From Schaalia odontolytica (lineage in GTDB: Bacteria > Actinomycetota > Actinomycetes > Actinomycetales > Actinomycetaceae), in NCBI GenBank assembly GCA_958415245.1, contig CATYYP010000099.1:1-6998 (forward strand): 6,998 nucleotides of DNA, in the 5' to 3' direction. This document shows, one piece after another, positions 1 through 6,114 of the stretch. The notes under the pieces are model-generated. The model worked only from the letters and a program-made list of their open reading frames with translations. It was not told the origin of the DNA and searched no databases. Every line of letters starts with the position of its first letter. Position 1 is the first letter of the stretch. A program made the translations under genes and the position numbers.

Positions 1-42
1 AACCGCCTCATTGAACTGCAGATGGAAGGATCCGTCGGCTGA
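1..42 (+). CDS. sufB: SufB C-terminus (Fe-S scaffold subunit), 5' part outside window
   Basis: Only the last 13 codons and the TGA stop (40-42) are visible. They read NRLIELQMEGSVG, which is the usual C-terminal end of actinobacterial SufB, the subunit of the SufBCD complex on which Fe-S clusters are built. The position directly before sufD supports this. The stop codon shares its A with the ATG of sufD (TGATG), so the two genes are probably translationally coupled, which suits subunits of one complex. The functional SufB residues lie outside the window, so nothing can be said about its integrity. The identification rests on the short tail plus context. Confidence 0.85.
   Translation, partial: NRLIELQMEGSVG
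25..30 (+). promoter_or_regulatory. Ribosome binding site of sufD inside the sufB end
   Basis: The bases GAAGGA lie in the last codons of sufB, 11 nt before the sufD ATG at 42. The spacing is longer than ideal, so reinitiation after the overlapping sufB stop probably contributes. The next in-frame ATG (position 72) has no purine-rich stretch before it, which favours the start at 42. Confidence 0.5.
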
Positions 43-1232
43 TGACGACCCCCAATACTATCGTTGACACCATGAACAAGGCCCACTCGCACGGGGCTGA
101 CGCTGAGAAGGCTCACCCGTCGCGCGCGGACCGTCCGACCTCGTTCAACCTGGACGACATTGCCGTTCCGCACGGACGCGAGGAGGACTGGCGATTCACC
201 CCGATGCGTCGCATCGAGCGCCTCTTCGAACCCGCCAACTACGACGCGGGCGATGCGCCCGTGACGGTTGACGCTCCCGCTCCCGTCGTCGTCGAAACCG
301 TGACCCGCGACGACAAGCGCCTCGGAACCGTTCTTGCTCCCGGCGATCGCACCGCCGTCGTCGCATGGAACGGCTTTGAGCAGGCGACCGTCGTTGAGAT
401 CCCGGCAGAGGCCGAGCTCGACGCTCCCGTTCGCATCAACGTGGCGGACATCGAGGGCACCCGCGCGCAGCACATCGTGATTCGCGCCGAGAAGTTCTCG
501 AAGGCTACCGTCATCCTGTCGCACACCGGATCCGCGCAGGCTGCGCTCAACCAGACCGTTGAGGTTGAGACTGGTGACAGCGCGAACCTGACCGTCGTGT
601 CGCTGCAGGAATGGGACGATTCCGTTCTGCACGCCTCGAACCAGCGTCTGGCGCTCGGCCGCGACTCCAAGCTCACGCACATCGTCGTTAGCTTCGGCGG
701 TGACCTCGTGCGCGTGTGCGCCGACACCGACTTCCGCGGCCCCGGCGCCGAGCTCAACATGCTCGGCATCTACTTCGTGGATGGTGGCCAGCACCTCGAG
801 CACCGCGTGTTCGTTGACCACTCCCAGCCGAAGTGCTTCTCGCGCGTCACCTACAAGGGCGCCCTCCAGGGCAAGGATGCGCACTCGGTGTGGATCGGCG
901 ACTGCCTCATTCGCGAGGCCGCCGACGGCACGGACACCTATGAACTCAACCGCAACCTGGTGCTCACCGAGGGTGCGAAGGCCGACTCCGTCCCCAACCT
1001 CGAGATCGAGAACGGCGAGATCGAAGGCGCCGGACACGCGTCTGCGACCGGTCGTTTTGACGACGAGCAGCTGTTCTACCTGATGAGCCGTGGTGTTCCT
1101 GAGCACGAGGCACGCCGCCTGGTCGTGCGCGGCTTCTTCGCCGAACTGATCAACCAGATTGGCGTCCCCGAGGTGGTCGACCACCTCATGGCAACCGTCG
1201 AGGCCGAGCTGGCCAAGTCCCGTAACAACTGA
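42..1232 (+). CDS. sufD: SufD, Fe-S cluster assembly complex subunit
   Basis: SufD is the partner of SufB in the cytosolic SufBC2D scaffold, which assembles Fe-S clusters with energy from SufC. The 396-residue product is close to the family size (E. coli SufD has 423). The N-terminal part carries the block GREEDWRFTP (residues 45-54), common in this family. The middle is a beta-rich helical core. The C-terminal part holds the most conserved stretch: YKGALQGKD (271-279), the ELNRNLVLTEGAKADSVPNL stretch (301-320), GHASATG (331-337) and FYLMSRGVPEHEARRLVVRG (345-364). His332 in GHASATG aligns with the histidine (His360) of E. coli SufD that is needed for cluster building at the SufB-SufD interface. 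The start at 42 overlaps the sufB stop by one base, and the following MTTP...AHSHG segment resembles other actinobacterial SufD N-termini. There is no frameshift and no missing block. Identification is firm; the His332 assignment is by manual alignment. Confidence 0.96.
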   Translation: MTTPNTIVDTMNKAHSHGADAEKAHPSRADRPTSFNLDDIAVPHGREEDWRFTPMRRIERLFEPANYDAGDAPVTVDAPAPVVVETVTRDDKRLGTVLAPGDRTAVVAWNGFEQATVVEIPAEAELDAPVRINVADIEGTRAQHIVIRAEKFSKATVILSHTGSAQAALNQTVEVETGDSANLTVVSLQEWDDSVLHASNQRLALGRDSKLTHIVVSFGGDLVRVCADTDFRGPGAELNMLGIYFVDGGQHLEHRVFVDHSQPKCFSRVTYKGALQGKDAHSVWIGDCLIREAADGTDTYELNRNLVLTEGAKADSVPNLEIENGEIEGAGHASATGRFDDEQLFYLMSRGVPEHEARRLVVRGFFAELINQIGVPEVVDHLMATVEAELAKSRNN

Positions 1233-1248
1233 GCTGTAAGGAATACAT

Positions 1249-2001
1249 ATGTCGACTCTGCGTATTAAGGATCTGCACGTCTCCGTCGAGACGGCCGAGG
1301 GCCCCAAGGAAATCCTCAAGGGCGTCAACCTCACCATCAACTCCGGCGAAATCCACGCCATCATGGGCCCCAACGGCTCCGGCAAGTCCACCATGGCGTA
1401 CGCTCTGGCCGGTCACCCCGACTACGAGATCACCTCGGGTGAGGCATGGCTCGACGACCAGCTCATCACCGAGATGAGCGTCGACGAGCGCGCCAAGGCA
1501 GGCCTGTTCCTGGCCATGCAGTACCCCGTCGAGGTCGCTGGCGTGTCCGTCTCCAACTTCCTGCGCACCGCCAAGACCGCGATCGACGGCCAGGCCCCGG
1601 CCCTGCGCTCGTGGGTCAAGGACATGAAGAGCTCCATGGAGAACCTGCGCATGGACTCCGACTTCGCCGAGCGTGACGTCAACGTCGGCTTCTCCGGCGG
1701 CGAGAAGAAGCGCCTGGAGATCCTGCAGATGGAGCTGCTCAAGCCCTCCTTCGCCGTCCTCGACGAGACCGACTCCGGCCTCGACGTCGACGCTCTGCGC
1801 ATCGTGTCCGAGGGCGTCAACCGCGTCCACGACGAGACCGGCTGCGGCGTCATGCTCATCACGCACTACACCCGCATCCTGCGCTACATCAAGCCCAGCC
1901 ACGTTCACGTTTTCGTTGACGGCCACGTCGCCGCTCAGGGCGGCCCCGAGCTGGCCGACGAACTCGAAGAGAACGGCTACGACAAGTACCTGGGTCTCTG
2001 A
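1249..2001 (+). CDS. sufC: SufC, ABC-type ATPase of the SufBCD complex
   Basis: SufC is the ATPase that drives conformational change of SufB-SufD during cluster assembly; it works in the cytosol and does not transport anything. The 250-residue protein has full family length. All nucleotide-binding elements are present: Walker A GPNGSGKS (40-47), Q-loop Gln91 in AMQYP, signature FSGGEKKR (148-155), Walker B plus D-loop AVLDETDSGLD (169-179) with catalytic Glu173, and H-loop His206 in ITHY. The LDETDSGLD form is typical of SufC among ABC ATPases. The start follows an AAGGA ribosome site (1238-1242) six bases before the ATG, 16 nt after sufD. Codon use is very strongly biased to C-ending codons, more than in sufS, suggesting high expression. 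No abnormality seen. Confidence 0.98.
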   Translation: MSTLRIKDLHVSVETAEGPKEILKGVNLTINSGEIHAIMGPNGSGKSTMAYALAGHPDYEITSGEAWLDDQLITEMSVDERAKAGLFLAMQYPVEVAGVSVSNFLRTAKTAIDGQAPALRSWVKDMKSSMENLRMDSDFAERDVNVGFSGGEKKRLEILQMELLKPSFAVLDETDSGLDVDALRIVSEGVNRVHDETGCGVMLITHYTRILRYIKPSHVHVFVDGHVAAQGGPELADELEENGYDKYLGL

Positions 2002-2006
2002 TCACC

Positions 2007-3284
2007 GTGTCTACGGACTTCACCGCCGCCGAGCTCGACGCGATTCGATCGGACTTCCCGATTCTGAGTCGCGTCGGGCGCGGCGGCGCGCCCATTGCGT
2101 ACCTCGACGCATCTGCGACCTCGCAGAAGCCTGCGTGCGTCATCGACGCCGAGGCCGACTTCTACCGCCGTAGCAACGGCGCGGTCCACCGAGGTACGCA
2201 CCTTCTCGGCGACGAGGCGACCGACGCGTTTGAGAGCGCTCGGGGTACCCTGGCCTCGTTCGTGGGTGTTGCACCTGACGAGATCGTGTGGACGAAGAAC
2301 GCGACTGAGGCGATCAACCTCGTCGCTTTGTCCATGGGAAACGCGTCGCAGGGCATGGGAGGCGCAGAGTCTGCCGCACTGCGCGTGGGACCGGGCGATC
2401 GCATTGTCTGTACGCGCGCCGAGCACCACGCGAACATCGTTCCGTGGCAGCAGCTATGTGAGCGTACGGGCGCTGATCTCGCATGGCTCGATCTCACGCC
2501 CGACGGTCGCATCGACCTGGACACGCTGTCGGTGATCACGCCGAATACCCGGCTGGTCGCATTCACCCACGTGTCTAACGTGACGGGTGCCGTTTCACCT
2601 GTTGCCGCGGTGACCGCGGCTGCCCGCGCTGTCGGCGCGCTGATCCTCCTTGACACGTGCCAGTCCAGCGCGCACATGCCGCTCGACCTATCCTCGCTCG
2701 ACGTGGACTTCGCGGTGTTTTCATCGCACAAAATGCTGGGTCCGACGGGCGCCGGCGCGCTGTGGGGACGTCGTGCGCTTCTAGCTGCGATGCCGCCCGT
2801 TCTCACCGGCGGCTCGATGATCGAATGGGTGACCATGGAGGAATCGACCTTCATGGCTCCTCCCGAGCGCTTCGAAGCCGGATCGCAGCCTGTCGCGCAG
2901 ATCGCCGCCTGGTCGGAGGCACTGCGCTACCTGTCGACGCTCGGCATGGACCGTGTGGAGGCCCACGAGCATACGCTTACCCGCATGATGCTCGACGGAA
3001 TCTCGTCGATCGACGGTATTCAGGTCCTCGGCCCAGAATCGGACGTTGATCGCATCGGTGTCGTCGCTTTCGCCGTCGACGGTGTACACCCGCACGATGT
3101 CGGCCAGTTCATGGACTCCGTGGACGTGGCCGTGCGCGTCGGACACCACTGCGCGATCCCTCTCCATACGTTCTTCAAGGTGCGTTCTTCCGCGCGTGCG
3201 TCCGTCGCACCGACCACGACAGCGCAAGAGATCGACCGTCTCGTCGATGGATTGTCGAAGGTACGCAGTTTCTTCGGCCGATAG
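2007..3284 (+). CDS. sufS: SufS, group II cysteine desulfurase
   Basis: SufS is a PLP enzyme that converts L-cysteine to alanine and holds the sulfur as a persulfide, which it hands to SufU. The 425-residue product is slightly longer than E. coli SufS (406). Motifs seen: SATSQKP (36-42), HHANIVPWQ (140-148), THVSNVTGA (187-195), SSHKMLGPTGAG (239-250) with PLP-binding Lys242, and RVGHHC (377-382) with catalytic Cys382. Arg377 and Arg397 match the substrate-binding arginines of E. coli SufS (359 and 379). His363 in VHPHDV aligns with the B. subtilis SufS histidine (342) that takes the zinc of SufU. About 12 extra residues sit around 111-127 before GPGD. The start is GTG, 5 nt after the sufC stop, with no good Shine-Dalgarno; no earlier in-frame start is available, and the N-terminus MSTDFTAAELDAIRSDFPIL fits the family. 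Translation probably depends on coupling to sufC. Confidence 0.97.
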   Translation: MSTDFTAAELDAIRSDFPILSRVGRGGAPIAYLDASATSQKPACVIDAEADFYRRSNGAVHRGTHLLGDEATDAFESARGTLASFVGVAPDEIVWTKNATEAINLVALSMGNASQGMGGAESAALRVGPGDRIVCTRAEHHANIVPWQQLCERTGADLAWLDLTPDGRIDLDTLSVITPNTRLVAFTHVSNVTGAVSPVAAVTAAARAVGALILLDTCQSSAHMPLDLSSLDVDFAVFSSHKMLGPTGAGALWGRRALLAAMPPVLTGGSMIEWVTMEESTFMAPPERFEAGSQPVAQIAAWSEALRYLSTLGMDRVEAHEHTLTRMMLDGISSIDGIQVLGPESDVDRIGVVAFAVDGVHPHDVGQFMDSVDVAVRVGHHCAIPLHTFFKVRSSARASVAPTTTAQEIDRLVDGLSKVRSFFGR

Positions 3285-3310
3285 AATCGACAACAGTACC
3301 GGAATCATTT

Positions 3311-3317
3311 GGAAAGG
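3311..3317 (+). promoter_or_regulatory. Ribosome binding site of sufU
   Basis: The purine run GGAAAGG ends 5 nt before the ATG at 3323. It fixes the sufU start in the longest spacer of the operon (38 nt). Confidence 0.6.
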
Positions 3318-3322
3318 TTGCC

Positions 3323-3799
3323 ATGGGAAGTCTTGAGCAGTTGTACCAGCAGGTCATCCTCGATCACGCTCGTGAGAAGCACGGTGCGGGGGATCCGAGC
3401 GGTATGGATGCCTCGTCGCACCAGGTGAACCCCACATGCGGTGACGAGGTAACACTGGGCGTCACGCTGGATGGGGACCGGCTTGATTCCCTGCAGTGGG
3501 ACGGTGACGGCTGCTCGATCTCACGCGCGTCGCTGTCCATGATGACCGACCTAACCCATGGCAAGTCCGCCGAGGAAATCGGCCGCCTGTACCGGGACAT
3601 GGAGGTCATGATGCATTCGCGTAACCTCGGCGTCGACGATGAAATCCTCGACGACCTGGGCGACGCCGCCGCCCTCGAATCGACCTCGCAGTTCGCGAAT
3701 CGTGTGAAGTGTGCCCTCCTGGGCTGGTATGCGCTGCGCGACGCGATGGCCAAGTCCGGCATCGATATTTCCACCGCGGGCGAGCCCGCTGAGCAGTAA
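3323..3799 (+). CDS. sufU: SufU, zinc-dependent sulfurtransferase partner of SufS
   Basis: SufU accepts sulfur from SufS and delivers it to the SufBCD scaffold; it replaces SufE in Gram-positive bacteria. The 158-residue protein has the full fold and starts with MGSLEQLYQQVILDHAR, the usual SufU/IscU N-terminus. The four zinc ligands known from B. subtilis SufU (Cys41, Asp43, Cys66, Cys128) are present here as Cys39 and Asp41 in NPTCGDE, Cys64 in GDGCSISRAS and Cys130 in RVKCALLGW. The insert between the second and third cysteines (residues about 80-120) is longer than in IscU, as expected for SufU, and the LPPVK/HSC-type IscU features are absent. So the protein is a sulfurtransferase rather than a scaffold. 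The last 12 or so residues (DISTAGEPAEQ) look like a flexible tail. It follows sufS by 38 nt, and the pair probably works together. Confidence 0.96.
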   Translation: MGSLEQLYQQVILDHAREKHGAGDPSGMDASSHQVNPTCGDEVTLGVTLDGDRLDSLQWDGDGCSISRASLSMMTDLTHGKSAEEIGRLYRDMEVMMHSRNLGVDDEILDDLGDAAALESTSQFANRVKCALLGWYALRDAMAKSGIDISTAGEPAEQ

Positions 3800-3809
3800 A
3801 GGAACACCC

Positions 3810-4241
3810 ATGAGTAACCCGATGGCTCAGTCTGAGCCCGTCGAGCAGCGCTTCGGAGCGCCCGCGCAGGAAGCGCCGGCCGCCGAGGTACCCACCCGTC
3901 AGATTAATGGCACCGACGTCATTGAGCAGGGCACCCTTGCGGCCGAGAACGTGCTCGAAGCCCTCAAGGACGTTATCGACCCCGAGCTCGGCATCAACAT
4001 TGTTGATCTCGGCCTGGTCTACGGCGTCGTCATCGGCTCTGAGAACCAGGTACGCCTCGACATGACCCTGACGTCGGCCGCCTGCCCGCTCACCGATGTC
4101 ATCGAGCGTCAGGCGCAGACGATTCTGTCTGCCGTCACCGATGAGGTCCAGATTAACTGGGTCTGGATGCCGCCGTGGGGCCCCGATCGCATCACGCCCG
4201 ATGGCCGCGAACAGCTGCGTGCCATTGGTTTCAACGTCTGA
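3810..4241 (+). CDS. sufT: SufT-type MIP18 (DUF59) Fe-S assembly factor
   Basis: This family (MIP18/DUF59, metal-sulfur cluster assembly factor) helps mature Fe-S proteins, especially under high demand, and commonly closes the suf operon in actinobacteria (compare Rv1466 of Mycobacterium tuberculosis). The 143-residue product has the domain at about residues 42-143. Motifs: DPELGINIVDLGLVY (57-71), MTLTSAACPLTD (85-96) with the conserved Cys92, and INWVWMPPWGPD (115-126). Cys92 is the single cysteine of the protein. The first 40 residues (rich in Ala, Pro, Glu, Gln) precede the domain and look disordered; Rv1466, recalled from memory as about 115 residues, has a much shorter leader. The ATG at 3810 has an AAAGGA site at 3798-3803 overlapping the sufU stop, with a 10-nt gap between genes. 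A longer in-frame reading upstream has no support because it overlaps sufU. Confidence 0.93.
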   Translation: MSNPMAQSEPVEQRFGAPAQEAPAAEVPTRQINGTDVIEQGTLAAENVLEALKDVIDPELGINIVDLGLVYGVVIGSENQVRLDMTLTSAACPLTDVIERQAQTILSAVTDEVQINWVWMPPWGPDRITPDGREQLRAIGFNV

Positions 4242-4256
4242 TCGACGCGCGACGTG

Positions 4257-4288
4257 AATCCCCCGGAAGCAAGAGCTTCCGGGGGATT
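4257..4288 (+). terminator. Hairpin terminator of the suf operon
   Basis: A perfect 14-bp stem (4257-4270 with 4275-4288) closes an AAGA loop, starting 15 nt after the sufT stop. The stem contains a CCCCC/GGGGG core and ends in AATT-type pairs. Only a short T run follows (TTTGTGTTC), so it is weaker than a classic rho-independent terminator on the plus strand. Because the ligase gene comes toward it from the other side, it may act on both strands; on the minus strand the T run is even shorter. Confidence 0.85.
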
Positions 4289-4297
4289 TGTGTTCTG

Positions 4298-4313
4298 CTC
4301 GGTAATGACCGAG
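4298..4313. repeat. Small inverted repeat, possible accessory terminator hairpin
   Basis: CTCGGT (4298-4303) pairs with ACCGAG (4308-4313) around an AATG loop, and a G-T pair at 4297/4314 could extend it on the plus strand. There is no clear T run on either side. It could be a back-up termination or RNA-end stabilising hairpin, or chance. Confidence 0.4.
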
Positions 4314-4361
4314 TTGGTGGTTTCGTGAGCCTTGGTCAGCGCGGTGAAACGGAGTATCACG

Positions 4362-4375
4362 CCCTGCAGACAGGG
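4362..4375. repeat. Small inverted repeat just after the ligase stop
   Basis: CCCTG (4362-4366) pairs with CAGGG (4371-4375) around a 4-nt loop. On the minus strand it lies directly behind the TAG stop of the ligase gene. The stem is only 5 bp and no T run follows, so a terminator role is uncertain. Confidence 0.3.
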
Positions 4376-4376
4376 A

Positions 4377-6065
4377 CTACGCGCGGCCGAGTGTCTCGCG
4401 CACGAGCTGGGCGACCTTACGACGCAGGATCTTGCCCATCTGATTGCGCGGAAGCTCGGCGATAACGACGAGTTGGCGGGGGAGTGCGTAGTGCGCAATC
4501 GTCTTCTCCGCCCAGGCGCGTACCTCCTCGAGAGTCAGCGGCGCGCTGCCCTCTTCCATGATGATGGCAGCGGCGACTTCCTCGGTCGCCTCCGAAACGG
4601 GAACCCCCACGACGGCAACATCATTGACCGACGGATGACTGCGAATCGCAGCTTCCACTTGGGACGGGTAGACGTTGAACCCGCCGGACAAAATGAGTTC
4701 CTTCTTACGGTCCGCCATCGAAATGAAGCCGTCGCTATTCACGCCGATATCGCCGGTCTTAAACCAGCCCTCAGACGTAAAGACGCGTGCGGTCTCTTCG
4801 GGCGCATCCAGATATCCTTCAAAGACCTGAGGTCCACGAACAATAATCTCCCCAGGCTGTCCATCCTCGACGTCGAGCGTATCGTCGTCGAGCGAGACGA
4901 GGCGTAGCTGCGTGGAAGGGAAGGGAACCCCCAGAACCCCGTGGCGGCGCTTGTCCGACAGAGGCGCACCGGTCAACACCGGAGCGGTTTCGGACAAGCC
5001 ATAACCCTCGACGATCATGCCACCGGTAGCTTCCTCCCACTCACCAGCGAGCTTCGTCGACAGCGGCATGGCTCCCGCGACCGAGTAGCGAATGGAGGAA
5101 AGGTCTGTCTTCGTCCGTGTGGCGAGTCGCAGGATCCTCTCAAACATGGGAGGAACACCGACAAAGAATGTGATCGGACGTCGTTTATGCGCGTCGAGAG
5201 CCATCTGCGCGTCAAACTTCGGGAGCAGAACCTGGGTGGCCGCCTTGCGCACGGATGCGCACAGGAAGAACGTCAGCCCGAAGGCGTGGAAGTAGGGGAG
5301 AAGCGAAAAGAAGGTTTCGGCTCCCTCGTGCAGCTTCCACACCCAGAACATGCACTGGTTAACGTTGACCCCGATGTTGCGGTGGGTGAGGGGAGCAGAC
5401 TTGGGGATGCCGTTCGTTCCGGAAGTGTGCAGGATGACCGCGCGATCGTCGGGTGAGGGCAGCGGGAACGATGCCTCAATGGGCGCCGACGAGGCCGTGG
5501 CGCGGTCCCACGACCGCGTGCCCGAAGGGACGGAGCCGCGCAGCTGATTGCGGGTCTCGCGTGCCCGAGCAACCGGAAGGCTCAGGAGCAGACGCTGCGA
5601 GGCGGGCATGCCGTGCGAAATATCCACCGTGAACACGGTGTCGAGAACGCTGAGCGGATAGGCATCCACGCACTTTTCCCACACGATCGCCACCTTGCCG
5701 CCGTGGCGGCGCAGCTGGCCCGCAATCTCCGAAGCCGGAGCGAGAGGATTATGCTGCGCAGCAACCGCCCCAATACGCATACACGCGTAGAAGGCAACAA
5801 ACGCCTGCGGGCAGTTCGGCAGCGCGATGGCCACCGTATCGCCCGGCCAGACCCCGGCCTCGTGCAGAACCCGCGCGGCCTTCAGAACCTGATCGCGCAC
5901 CTGCGCGTACGTGGTCGTCGCCCCGAAGTAGTCGAGCGCGATGCGGTTGGGATATAAGCGCGCCGCATCGTCCAAGAGACTGTACAGCGATTCATCAGGC
6001 ACGGGCACCTCGTAGGGGACCGCGTCGTACATGTCGTGAGCCTGCTCGACGATGCTGCGTGTCAT
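4377..6065 (-). CDS. AMP-forming fatty-acid-CoA ligase (FadD-like)
   Basis: A class I adenylate-forming enzyme that would activate a fatty acid with ATP to acyl-AMP and then to acyl-CoA, in the cytosol or at the membrane. The 562-residue length matches the FadD-type family. Core motifs in order: A3 P-loop TSGTNGIPKSAPLTHRN (214-230), LLPYFHAFG (255-263), VPPMFERI (304-311), A5 GYGLSETAP (354-362), A7 GWFKTGDIG (433-441), A8 DRKKELILSGGFNVYPSQVE (452-471), and A10 PRNQMGKILRR (539-549) with catalytic Lys545. The P-loop departs from TSGTTGxPKG at two places (Asn218, Ser223). The start is ATG at 6065, fixed by a perfect AGGAGGT site; the reading frame runs 76 codons further but into the neighbouring gene. 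It lies 49 nt after the metallopeptidase stop and converges on sufT. The acyl chain length cannot be read from the sequence. A medium-chain or aryl-acid ligase is the main alternative. Confidence 0.88.
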   Translation of the reverse strand: MTRSIVEQAHDMYDAVPYEVPVPDESLYSLLDDAARLYPNRIALDYFGATTTYAQVRDQVLKAARVLHEAGVWPGDTVAIALPNCPQAFVAFYACMRIGAVAAQHNPLAPASEIAGQLRRHGGKVAIVWEKCVDAYPLSVLDTVFTVDISHGMPASQRLLLSLPVARARETRNQLRGSVPSGTRSWDRATASSAPIEASFPLPSPDDRAVILHTSGTNGIPKSAPLTHRNIGVNVNQCMFWVWKLHEGAETFFSLLPYFHAFGLTFFLCASVRKAATQVLLPKFDAQMALDAHKRRPITFFVGVPPMFERILRLATRTKTDLSSIRYSVAGAMPLSTKLAGEWEEATGGMIVEGYGLSETAPVLTGAPLSDKRRHGVLGVPFPSTQLRLVSLDDDTLDVEDGQPGEIIVRGPQVFEGYLDAPEETARVFTSEGWFKTGDIGVNSDGFISMADRKKELILSGGFNVYPSQVEAAIRSHPSVNDVAVVGVPVSEATEEVAAAIIMEEGSAPLTLEEVRAWAEKTIAHYALPRQLVVIAELPRNQMGKILRRKVAQLVRETLGRA

Positions 6066-6069
6066 GACT

Positions 6070-6076
6070 ACCTCCT
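6070..6076 (-). promoter_or_regulatory. Strong Shine-Dalgarno that fixes the ligase start
   Basis: On the minus strand AGGAGGT precedes the ATG at 6065 with 4 nt between. It is the best ribosome site in the window and rules out the longer reading that begins inside the upstream metallopeptidase gene. Confidence 0.85.
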
Positions 6077-6093
6077 GCGATTCCGCGCGCTCA

Positions 6094-6099
6094 ATTGTA
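6094..6099 (-). promoter_or_regulatory. Candidate -10 box of the ligase gene
   Basis: TACAAT on the minus strand, in the 49-nt gap between the two minus-strand genes, about 28 nt before the ligase ATG. A matching -35 box is not clear at 16-18 nt upstream, a stretch that falls around the metallopeptidase stop. The gap holds no terminator hairpin, so read-through from the upstream gene is equally possible. Confidence 0.35.
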
Positions 6100-6114
6100 C
6101 CGACGCAGGTGCGC

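Larger units (their letters stand above)
4289..4376. other. Non-coding gap between convergent sufT and acyl-CoA ligase
   Basis: No plausible gene is seen here. It contains two small inverted repeats (4298-4313 and 4362-4375), listed separately. It is the trailing region of both transcription units. Confidence 0.7.

Noticed and set aside
1186..1926. 246-codon minus-strand open frame opposite sufC
   Set aside because: Antisense shadow of a highly C-biased gene; the translation is a low-complexity Val/Asp/Gly/Leu mix with no motif.
2162..2854. 230-codon minus-strand open frame opposite sufS
   Set aside because: Shadow frame in GC-rich coding DNA; translation rich in Ser, Arg, Ala and Thr, no recognisable domain.
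3711..3809. 33-codon upstream extension of the sufT frame
   Set aside because: Inside sufU in another frame; the ATG at 3810 has a good ribosome site and gives a sensible protein.
4175..4907. Plus-strand open frames (4175-4465, 4332-4907) entering the ligase gene
   Set aside because: They run across the terminator hairpin or antisense to conserved ligase motifs, with no ribosome site or protein-like motifs.
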